From: Aquimixticola soesokkakensis
Lineage (GTDB): Bacteria; Pseudomonadota; Alphaproteobacteria; Rhodobacterales; Rhodobacteraceae
Length of the DNA stretch: 64,000 bases
NCBI RefSeq assembly: GCF_900172375.1
Contig: NZ_FWFS01000001.1
Coordinates: 434,001 to 498,000, forward strand
Reading direction: 5' to 3'
Under the pieces are notes generated by a model that saw only the letters and a list, made by a program, of their open reading frames with translations, ran no database searches and had not been told where the DNA came from. Numbering within the stretch: position 1 is the first letter of the stretch; each line of letters opens with the position of its first letter. The translations under genes were made by a program, and so were the position numbers. Positions 57,484 to 64,000 of the stretch are shown here, piece after piece.

Positions 57484-58614
57484 ATGAGCAAAGTCCAACG
57501 TATCGGCCTGATCGGCTGCGGGAATATTTCCCAATCTTACCTCTCGCGGGCGAAGAATTTCAAAAACATCACCTTCACGGCAGTGGCAGACATCAATCTC
57601 GACGCGGCCAAAGCGCGCGGCGCGGAATTCGACGTGCCCGCCATGAGTGTGGACGACCTGATGGCCAGCGACACGGTCGACATCGTGCTGAACCTCACCA
57701 TTCCGGCGGCGCATTTCGGCATCTCTAAGCAGGCGCTGGAAAGTGGCAAACATGTCTATTCCGAAAAACCCTATGTGCTGACGCTGGAGGAAGGGCGTGC
57801 ACTCAAAGCGCTGGCGGATGAAAAAGGCCTGCGCGTCGGCTCGGCCCCTGACACTGTGCTGGGCGGCTCGCATCAGCTGGCGCGCCATTTGATCGACACG
57901 GGCGCGGTTGGCACCATCACGTCGGGCACCTGCGCGGTGATGTCCCACGGGATGGAAGACTGGCACCCCAACCCCGATTTCTTCTTCGTTCCCGGGGGGG
58001 GGCCGATCCTTGATCTGGGGCCTTATTACATCGCCAACCTCGTGCAGCTCATCGGTCCGGTGAAACGGGTCGGCGCAATCACCAGCACACCGTCCAAAAC
58101 CCGCACCATCGGCAATGGCCCACGGACGGGCGAGGAGATTCCCGTCACCACGCCGACCACGATCCACGCCACTCTCGAATTCGAGCAGGGCGCGGTTGTG
58201 ACCCTCGTGGCGAGTTGGGATGTGTGGCAAAATGATCTTGCTCCGATGGCCCTCTATGGCACCGAAGGCACGCTGCATGTCCCCGATCCGAACTTTTTCG
58301 GCGGCGCGCTGCGCCTTACGAACCGCGCCGAAACGGCAGAGTTGCCGGACTGGGACCACCCGCTTGGCGTCGACAACCGCGAGGTGCCATGGGGCATGGC
58401 GGCGGATTATCGCACCACAGGTCTGGCCGATATGGCGCAGGCAATCGCGCAAAATCGCCCGCATCGCTGCAATGACGCCTATGCCTTGCATGTTGTCGAG
58501 GTGATGACCGCTATTCTCAAATCCGGTGAGGAGGGCAAATATCTGACCCTGACCACCACATGCGAACGCCCCGATGCGCTCGGCATAAAAGCAGCGCAAG
58601 AGCTGCTTGCCTAA
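57484..58614 (+). CDS. Gfo/Idh/MocA-family dehydrogenase 1
   Basis: NAD(P)-dependent oxidoreductase of 376 residues. Rossmann motif GLIGCGNISQSY (residues 8-19), the catalytic-region EKPYVLT, then GGGPILDLGPYYIANLVQLI in the C-terminal domain. Family members oxidise or reduce sugar hydroxyl/keto groups, often at C3. It lies between the two TIM-barrel genes. Confidence 0.92.
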   Translation: MSKVQRIGLIGCGNISQSYLSRAKNFKNITFTAVADINLDAAKARGAEFDVPAMSVDDLMASDTVDIVLNLTIPAAHFGISKQALESGKHVYSEKPYVLTLEEGRALKALADEKGLRVGSAPDTVLGGSHQLARHLIDTGAVGTITSGTCAVMSHGMEDWHPNPDFFFVPGGGPILDLGPYYIANLVQLIGPVKRVGAITSTPSKTRTIGNGPRTGEEIPVTTPTTIHATLEFEQGAVVTLVASWDVWQNDLAPMALYGTEGTLHVPDPNFFGGALRLTNRAETAELPDWDHPLGVDNREVPWGMAADYRTTGLADMAQAIAQNRPHRCNDAYALHVVEVMTAILKSGEEGKYLTLTTTCERPDALGIKAAQELLA

Positions 58615-58624
58615 GGAGACAAAA

Positions 58625-59695
58625 ATGGCAGACGCCCCCAAACATCCCATCAAAGGCCCCGCAATCTTCCTTGCGCAATTTGCAAGCGATGTTGCGCCTT
58701 TTGATACGCTCGAAAACATCGCAGGCTGGGCCGCAGGGCTTGGGTACAAAGGTATCCAGCTGCCCGTGGACCCGCGTTTTATCGACATCGATACGGCAGC
58801 GACATCCAAGGACTACTGCGATGAACTGGCGGGCGTCTGCGCCGCGCAAGGGGTCGAGATCACCGAACTGTCGACTCACATCCAGGGCCAACTTGTCGCG
58901 GTGCATCCCGCCTATGCGCCGCAGTTTGACGGTTTCGCACCTGCCCAATTTGCAGGCAAGCCGCAAGAACAAGCGGCATGGGCCACAGATCAGGTGATAA
59001 AAGCGGGGCAGGCGTCGCGCCACCTCGGCCTTGATGTCGCGGTCGGTTTTTCCGGCGCACTGGCCTGGCCCTATGTCTATCCGTGGCCCCAGCGCCCTGC
59101 GGGTCTCGTCGAGGAAGCCTTTGCCGAGCTCGCGCGCCGCTGGATGCCGATCCTGGACGCGCATGACGCGGTGGGTGTCGACTATGCCTTCGAACTTCAC
59201 CCCGGCGAGGACCTGATGGACGGCGCAAGTTTCGAGCGGTTTCTGGCGCAGGTGAAGGGCCACAAGCGGGCCAATATCCTCTATGATCCCTCGCATTTCG
59301 TGCTGCAACAGCTCGATTACCTTGCCTTTATCGACCTCTACCATGACCGCATTCGCGCCTTTCACGTCAAAGACGCCGAATTCAATCCCACGGGGCGCCA
59401 GGGCGTTTATTCGGGCTTCGAGACCTGGGAAAACCGCGCGGGCCGGTTCCGCTCGCTTGGCGACGGTCAGGTCGATTTTTCCGCGATCTTCTCGAAACTC
59501 ACGCAATACGGGTTCGACCGTTGGGCTGTGCTGGAATGGGAATGCGCGTTGAAATCGCCCGCCCAAGGTGCCGCCGAGGGCGCGCCCTTCATCGCGCGCC
59601 ACATCATCGAACCCACCCCTTTTGCCTTCGATGACTTTGCGTCAGGATCCACCGACCTTGAACAAATTCGCAAGATGTTGGGAGTGAAAGCATGA
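58625..59695 (+). CDS. sugar phosphate isomerase/epimerase-like TIM-barrel enzyme 2
   Basis: Protein of 356 residues, larger than the first. TIM-barrel signature residues appear in DYAFELHPGEDL, NILYDPSHFVLQQLDY, AFHVKDAEF and VLEWECAL (acidic and His metal ligands). The start at 58625 is chosen because AAGGAGAC lies immediately upstream. The stop overlaps the next start (ATGA), indicating coupling. Confidence 0.9.
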   Translation: MADAPKHPIKGPAIFLAQFASDVAPFDTLENIAGWAAGLGYKGIQLPVDPRFIDIDTAATSKDYCDELAGVCAAQGVEITELSTHIQGQLVAVHPAYAPQFDGFAPAQFAGKPQEQAAWATDQVIKAGQASRHLGLDVAVGFSGALAWPYVYPWPQRPAGLVEEAFAELARRWMPILDAHDAVGVDYAFELHPGEDLMDGASFERFLAQVKGHKRANILYDPSHFVLQQLDYLAFIDLYHDRIRAFHVKDAEFNPTGRQGVYSGFETWENRAGRFRSLGDGQVDFSAIFSKLTQYGFDRWAVLEWECALKSPAQGAAEGAPFIARHIIEPTPFAFDDFASGSTDLEQIRKMLGVKA

Positions 59696-60786
59696 GCGCA
59701 CGCATTCGATTGGGTATGGTTGGTGGCGGGCAGGGCGCGTTTATCGGCGCGGTGCACCGCATGGCCGCGCGGCTGGACGACCGTTTCGAACTTGTGGCAG
59801 GCGCGCTGTCGTCCGATCCTGAACGGGCAGAGACCTCGGCCCGCGCCCTGGGTCTTGCGCGCAGCTATTCGGATTTCAACGACATGGCCCTGGCCGAAGC
59901 CGCGCGCGAGGATGGCATTCAGGCGGTGGCAATCGTCACGCCCAACCACATGCACCTAGCGCCCGCCAAAGCCTTTCTGGCGGCGGGCATCCATGTGATC
60001 TGCGACAAGCCGATGACGGCCACTTTGGCGCAGGCCGAAGAGCTGACCGCCATCGCGCAGGCCTCTGACGCAAAATTCATCCTGACCCATACCTATGCGG
60101 GTTACCCGATGGTGCGCGAAGCGCGGCGGATCGTGGCGTCCGGCGCGCTGGGCAAAATCCGCGTGGTCAATGTGAACTACGTGCAGGACTGGTTGGCGAC
60201 CCCTGCGGCGGGCAAGCAGGCAGACTGGCGCGTCGATCCGGCGAAATCCGGCGAGGGCGGCGCGATCGCCGACATCGGCACCCATGCGGCCCATCTGGCG
60301 CGCTACGTGTCCGGCCTGCCGATCGACACGGTGGCGGCTGATTTGCAGTCCTTCGTTGACGGCCGTGCGGTGGATGACAACGCCCATGTCATGCTGCGCA
60401 TGGGCGATGCGCGCGGCATGCTCTGGGCCTCCCAGGTGACTCCCGGTTTCGTCAATGAGGTGAGCTTGCGCATCGGCGGTGAAGATGCCGGTCTGGAATG
60501 GTCGCATCTGCGCCCCGAGGAACTGCGCTTTACCCGTTTGGGGGAGCCGTCGCAAATCCTCACGCGCGGCGGGCCGTTCTTTGAGGGCAACGCGCGTGTT
60601 CCGGGCGGGCACCCCGAGGGCTACATCGAGGCCTTTGCGCAGCTCTACAGCGACGCGGCGGATGCGATTACGAGTGGCGACATGCCGGCTGATTTGCCGG
60701 ATGTGCAGGACGGGCTGGACGGGATGCGCTTTGTGGCGGCCTGCATCGCCTCGTCGCGCGCGGATGGCGCCTGGACGGCACTGTAA
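59692..60786 (+). CDS. Gfo/Idh/MocA-family dehydrogenase 2
   Basis: Oxidoreductase of 364 residues. Rossmann motif GMVGGGQGAFIG, DKPMTAT (catalytic Lys), GGAIADIGTHAAHLARYVSG and the C-terminal PGGHPEGYIEAFAQLYSDAA, reminiscent of levoglucosan-dehydrogenase-like enzymes. It overlaps the upstream gene by 4 bp and is last in the operon. Two dehydrogenases and two TIM-barrel enzymes together suggest a four-step oxidative/reductive sugar conversion. Confidence 0.92.
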   Translation: MSARIRLGMVGGGQGAFIGAVHRMAARLDDRFELVAGALSSDPERAETSARALGLARSYSDFNDMALAEAAREDGIQAVAIVTPNHMHLAPAKAFLAAGIHVICDKPMTATLAQAEELTAIAQASDAKFILTHTYAGYPMVREARRIVASGALGKIRVVNVNYVQDWLATPAAGKQADWRVDPAKSGEGGAIADIGTHAAHLARYVSGLPIDTVAADLQSFVDGRAVDDNAHVMLRMGDARGMLWASQVTPGFVNEVSLRIGGEDAGLEWSHLRPEELRFTRLGEPSQILTRGGPFFEGNARVPGGHPEGYIEAFAQLYSDAADAITSGDMPADLPDVQDGLDGMRFVAACIASSRADGAWTAL

Positions 60787-60818
60787 GCGGGCGCGCGGCG
60801 GGGCCGCGCGACACCGCC

Positions 60819-61835
60819 TCAGGCGTCGAGGGTGGCCCGTTTGTCGAGCTTGAGGATGGTCCAATGCAGCGCGGTCATGAAACCCGCCGCGCCGATCAGC
60901 GCGATGTTTGACAGGACCTGCACCTGCAAGGCTTGCCCGCTGGTGCCAACCTCTGCCGAGAGCAGGAAAATAATGTTGATGTTGATCGCCCAGAGGGTGG
61001 TTTTGGGGTTGGCGCGCAGGTAGGCGCCAACCGCGAGAAACGGGATCGCGACAAAGATCGCCTCCATTCCGCTCATGCCGGACACATCCAGCACCACACG
61101 GTAGGCGACGCCCGCCATCGCGCCGATCATGGAACTGGGGACGATGTTTTTCAACATGCCCTCGGGATTGGGGCGCGACCCGATGATGGTCGAAAAAATC
61201 GCCAGCCCCATGGCGATCGACAGGGTCACCACGCCGGGATGCCAGATCACCACTGCCCCGCCAACCAGAACCACCACCGCAGCAATCACCCCGTTGCGCC
61301 GCGCGATGTGGTTGCCGTGGTTTACGCGCAGGGGCATGTGCTGGGCGCGCATCGGGGTGAAGGGAAACGTGGTCAGCGTTACCGCGATGACGCCGATCAG
61401 CGTGCAGAACATCCGGTCATAGCTGAGGGCCAAGACGGTGCTGTCGACGGTGTGATCCAGCAAGAGGCTGGGCAAAATGATCACGGCCACGGTGATCGAG
61501 ATCAGCATCGCGGCGTAGCTGAACACGGTGCCGATCCAATAGGCGGTTGCCGTCGCCACCCCGACGGTGAACGCCATGAGCAAAAGATGCAGGGTCTTGC
61601 CATCGGTCAGCGTCAGTGCGCTGATCGCAAGGGCCGCACCGATCAGCGTGCCGATCACGCGCAAGACAGCGCGTATGACCAGATCTTCGCGAAAGGCCTG
61701 GGACACCACCCAGACCGGCATCGCCGCCCAATAGGGATGTTTCAGCCCGAGGAATTGCGCCAGCACGAGCGCGCCTGCCGCGGCCAGAAACAATTGCGCC
61801 GTGCGAAAGGAGACGGGGCCAGGGAAGACGGTCAT
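60819..61835 (-). CDS. FUSC-family inner-membrane protein
   Basis: Protein of 338 residues with about ten hydrophobic segments, arranged as two similar halves (LKHPYWAAMPVWVVSQAFRE and onward; then VVTLSIAMGLAIFSTIIGSR and onward). It resembles the fusaric acid resistance / aromatic acid exporter (FUSC, AaeB-like) membrane unit but is shorter than full AaeB and has no soluble domain. No membrane-fusion partner gene is adjacent. Export of an aromatic acid is a family-based guess. Confidence 0.75.
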   Translation of the reverse strand: MTVFPGPVSFRTAQLFLAAAGALVLAQFLGLKHPYWAAMPVWVVSQAFREDLVIRAVLRVIGTLIGAALAISALTLTDGKTLHLLLMAFTVGVATATAYWIGTVFSYAAMLISITVAVIILPSLLLDHTVDSTVLALSYDRMFCTLIGVIAVTLTTFPFTPMRAQHMPLRVNHGNHIARRNGVIAAVVVLVGGAVVIWHPGVVTLSIAMGLAIFSTIIGSRPNPEGMLKNIVPSSMIGAMAGVAYRVVLDVSGMSGMEAIFVAIPFLAVGAYLRANPKTTLWAININIIFLLSAEVGTSGQALQVQVLSNIALIGAAGFMTALHWTILKLDKRATLDA

Positions 61836-61925
61836 GGGGGCGTACCTTTTGAATTCGCGTTCTCCCCGATAGCCATTCTAGGGCGGGGCCGCCGCCCGCC
61901 AAGAGCGGCGCATCAAAAAGGACGC

Positions 61926-62399
61926 CTAGAACCCGCTTTGCACCTTGATGTGACTGTGGGAATGGGGCGGACCCTCGTTGTGGACATGTTCCACCGCATC
62001 CTCGACGACGGGGATCAGCCCCAGTGTACCATGCATCACGCCGCGCTCGACAAACAGCGCTTCGGCATAGCTTTGCACATCCACCACGCGGCCCCGCATC
62101 ACCACCACATCCACCATCGTGGAATGATCCAGCGGCACGGACATGGAGGCAACGGTTTGATCGTGGCGGTCAAGGCGGCTCTGGGGGACACGCGCCGCCA
62201 GATTGCGCACGCTTTGATCAACGACATAGCTCATCACCCCGACACATCCGGCCTCTTGGGGGCCTGCGTGACGGGCGCGCAGCGCTTGGCGCAACAAGTC
62301 GCGAATGGCTTCAGAGCGGCTATGGCCGCCTGTGTCGCGCAGATAGGCATCCACTTCGCCCGCCAGCGCGTCGTCCAATGTGATCGTGGTGCGCTGCAT
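61926..62399 (-). CDS. nikR: NikR-family regulator lacking canonical nickel ligands
   Basis: Protein of 157 residues. Residues 1-42 are the ribbon-helix-helix DNA-binding arm (MQRTTITLDD; SRSEAIRDLLRQAL). The ACT-like domain aligns without gaps to E. coli NikR, but the four high-affinity nickel ligands differ: position 76 is Leu (His in E. coli), 87 Ser (His), 89 Pro (His), 95 Met (Cys). His79 and His92 remain. An extra C-terminal tail of about 25 residues carries a His cluster (EHVHNEGPPHSHSHIK). It is divergent from nickel-transport genes with a perfect NikR operator between. It is probably a DNA-binding repressor with altered metal sensing. Confidence 0.9.
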   Translation of the reverse strand: MQRTTITLDDALAGEVDAYLRDTGGHSRSEAIRDLLRQALRARHAGPQEAGCVGVMSYVVDQSVRNLAARVPQSRLDRHDQTVASMSVPLDHSTMVDVVVMRGRVVDVQSYAEALFVERGVMHGTLGLIPVVEDAVEHVHNEGPPHSHSHIKVQSGF

Positions 62400-62523
62400 A
62401 GGCGGCCCTTTTCCCTTGCGACTGGGGGCAGCGTAAACCACCCGCAACGCAAGGGGAACACCCATAGAATTTTTGCCGCAATGCCGCATTTTCGGCCCCG
62501 TGCCCTTGCGGGGGATGTCCGGA

Positions 62524-62551
62524 GTATGATTTATTGTCCCGTAATTCATAC
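62524..62551. promoter_or_regulatory. NikR operator
   Basis: GTATGA (62524-62529), exactly 16 bp, TCATAC (62546-62551), identical to the E. coli NikR half-sites and spacing. It lies 29 bp before the start of the DUF4198 gene and 124 bp from nikR, so it should control the nickel-uptake genes. Confidence 0.92.
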
Positions 62552-62580
62552 TTTCTACCCTCCCACCAAAGTGATCTGAC

Positions 62581-63420
62581 ATGCTGCAATGCCTTCGTCG
62601 CGAACGCCCTTCTCTGTCGCCTGTTCCCGCGCATCTGCCCAAGTCAAAGACGCGAAATATGGCGGTGCTGCTCTGTGCGCTGGGGGGGGCACCGGCCCTG
62701 CCGGCGCAGGCGCATTTCCTGCAAGTCATCCCCTCGACGGATGTTGCGCCCGAAGGCGGCGCGGTGACCTTGGACCTCAGTTTCACCCACCCGTTCGAGG
62801 GCGGGCCTGTGATGGCGCTCGACAAGCCGCAATCCCTCACGCTGACCCAGAACGGCACCACCAGCGACCTGACGGCGCGACTGGTACAGACCCCGACAGG
62901 CTGGGGCAGTAGCCTGTTTCTGGCCGAACCGGGGGCAGCGGTGATCGGCGTGACGCCCGAACCCTATTGGGAACCGGTCGAGGGCAAATTTATCCAGCAT
63001 TTCACCAAGGTGATCGTCGACAGCTATGCCTCGGGCGAGGGGTGGGACCGGTTGCTGGGCCTGCCGGTGGAAATTCAACCCCTGACGCGCCCCACCGGAG
63101 TATGGGCGGGGAACCTGTTCAGCGGTGTGGTGCTGAAAGCGGGCGCGCCCCTTCCCTTTGCCGAGATCGAGGTGGAATTCATCAATGACGGGGCAACGGG
63201 CGAGGTCGTGGTCGCGCCCAATGATGCCTTCGTCACGCAGGTGCTCAAGGCCGATGCGAATGGCACGTTTTCCTATGCCATGCCGCGCGCGGGATGGTGG
63301 GGCTTTGCGGCGCTGACCGAGGCCGATACGCCGATGGTCGCGCCCGATGGGCGCAGCGTCCCCGTCGAAGCGGGGGGGCTGATCTGGGTGCGCGCCACTG
63401 ACATGTCGGGCGGGGCCTAA
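62581..63420 (+). CDS. DUF4198 periplasmic protein, NikK-like nickel transport component
   Basis: Protein of up to 279 residues. A signal-like segment (MAVLLCALGGAPALPAQAHF, from residue 27) precedes AHFLQVIPSTDVAPEGGAVT, the usual start of mature DUF4198 proteins. A hydrophobic transmembrane segment was not clear at the C-terminus. DUF4198 (NikK) proteins accompany CbiM/NikM-type ECF nickel transporters and may bind metal in the periplasm. ATG 62581 has a poor ribosome site; ATG 62659, right before the signal peptide, is an alternative start. It lies just downstream of the NikR operator and 3 bp before the permease gene. Confidence 0.82.
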   Translation: MLQCLRRERPSLSPVPAHLPKSKTRNMAVLLCALGGAPALPAQAHFLQVIPSTDVAPEGGAVTLDLSFTHPFEGGPVMALDKPQSLTLTQNGTTSDLTARLVQTPTGWGSSLFLAEPGAAVIGVTPEPYWEPVEGKFIQHFTKVIVDSYASGEGWDRLLGLPVEIQPLTRPTGVWAGNLFSGVVLKAGAPLPFAEIEVEFINDGATGEVVVAPNDAFVTQVLKADANGTFSYAMPRAGWWGFAALTEADTPMVAPDGRSVPVEAGGLIWVRATDMSGGA

Positions 63421-63423
63421 GGT

Positions 63424-64000
63424 ATGGCGCATATCCCGGATGGCATTCTTTCTGCGCCGGTTTTGATTGCAGGCGCGGTGGTGACGGCAGGCGGTGTGGC
63501 CTTGGCGCTGCGGTCCATGGACGAGCGCGCCATCCCGCGCGCGGCCATCCTTGCGGCGGTGTTTTTTGCCGGATCTCTGGTCTCGGTTCCGATGGGGCCT
63601 GCGTCGGTGCATTTGCTGTTCACGGGGGTGATGGGCGTTTTGTTGGGGACGGGGGCTTTTGCGGCCGTTCTGACGGCTTTGATGTTGCAGGTGCTGTTGT
63701 TCGGCGTTGGCGGATTGACCACTCTGGGCATCAACACGCTGAATATCGCGCTGCCTGCGGTGGTCGCGGGCGCGATCTTCGGCCCGCTGATCCGCAGCAC
63801 CGCGCGCCCGTCGCGCGCCAGTGGCTATGCGGCCTGTGCGGCGGTTCTGGCGGTGGCGGGGACTGCGGGTTTGGTGGCGCTGTCCCTCTGGCTCTCCGAT
63901 CCGGCCTATACCCCTGCGGCGCGGGTGATGGCGCTGACCTATCTGCCGCTTGCCCTGGCTGAAGCCGCTGTGAGCGCGTCCGTTGTGGGGTTCATCAAAC
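63424..64000 (+). CDS. CbiM/NikM-type energy-coupling-factor nickel/cobalt permease (3' end outside window)
   Basis: First 192 codons of an integral membrane S component. It starts MAHIPDGILSAPVLIAG and carries SVHLLFTGVMGVLLGTGAF, the second conserved region with its metal-ligand His, and GINTLNIALPAVVAGAIFG. Canonical members begin Met-His, with His2 and the free amine binding metal. Here Ala is inserted; removal of Met before Ala would restore His at position 2. The NikR operator and DUF4198 context favour nickel over cobalt. The gene runs off the window end. Confidence 0.9.
   Translation, partial: MAHIPDGILSAPVLIAGAVVTAGGVALALRSMDERAIPRAAILAAVFFAGSLVSVPMGPASVHLLFTGVMGVLLGTGAFAAVLTALMLQVLLFGVGGLTTLGINTLNIALPAVVAGAIFGPLIRSTARPSRASGYAACAAVLAVAGTAGLVALSLWLSDPAYTPAARVMALTYLPLALAEAAVSASVVGFIK

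Overview
The window looks like a chromosomal segment of a Rhodobacteraceae (roseobacter-type) alphaproteobacterium. This rests on high GC content, the rpoC-str-S10-spc gene order, the Zur-regulated znu locus, urate degradation through PuuD, and many proteins that read as typical of that family. No rRNA gene, insertion sequence, prophage or CRISPR array was seen. The taxonomic placement is an inference from protein character and gene order.

Region 1 (1-20175) is the transcription/translation core: the 3' two thirds of rpoC, then rpsL-rpsG-fusA-tuf, the S10 cluster (rpsJ to rplP) and the first part of the spc cluster (rpmC to rpmD), closed by a terminator and an elongator-type tRNA-Met. Two opposite-strand genes interrupt it: a two-domain glycosyltransferase between rpoC and rpsL, and a 2-oxoglutarate/Fe(II) oxygenase directly after rplP. 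The usual rplO-secY-adk-rpsM continuation is absent. Promoters, leader hairpins and terminators can be proposed in the longer gaps.

Region 2 (20370-32055) holds an orphan polysaccharide-export lipoprotein and a divergent urate catabolic locus: puuD and uraH on one side, a puuE-uraD fusion, an ureidoglycine aminohydrolase and allA on the other. It also holds a degenerate DgoK-like gene and the divergent zinc uptake locus znuA / zur-znuC-znuB with two Zur-box-like sites. A gene-poor 1.8 kb stretch follows.

Region 3 (32056-41502) is a type I secretion locus: a large Ig-repeat adhesin followed by its TolC-like, ABC and HlyD-like exporter genes, with a NUDIX hydrolase gene after it.

Region 4 (41499-50703) is an acetate locus on the minus strand: acs, a DUF4212 subunit, a sodium/solute (acetate-type) symporter, a cNMP/CBS/nucleotidyltransferase (DUF294) protein, a small membrane protein, a receiver-only response regulator, and an unusual membrane protein. 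That last protein reads as a degenerate histidine kinase fused to a DEDDh 3'-5' exonuclease.

Region 5 (51012-60786) is a LacI-controlled sugar operon: a CUT1-type ABC importer followed by two TIM-barrel isomerase-like enzymes alternating with two Gfo/Idh/MocA dehydrogenases. That set resembles oxidation-elimination-hydration-reduction (3-keto sugar) pathways. A FUSC-family membrane protein follows on the other strand.

Region 6 (61926-64000) is a nickel locus: a NikR-type repressor, a perfect GTATGA-N16-TCATAC operator, a DUF4198 (NikK-like) protein and the start of a CbiM/NikM permease. The repressor has lost all four canonical nickel ligands although its DNA-binding arm and operator are intact. 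The strongest leads are the kinase-exonuclease fusion, the ligand-less NikR, the oxygenase beside L16, and the sugar oxidoreductive operon.
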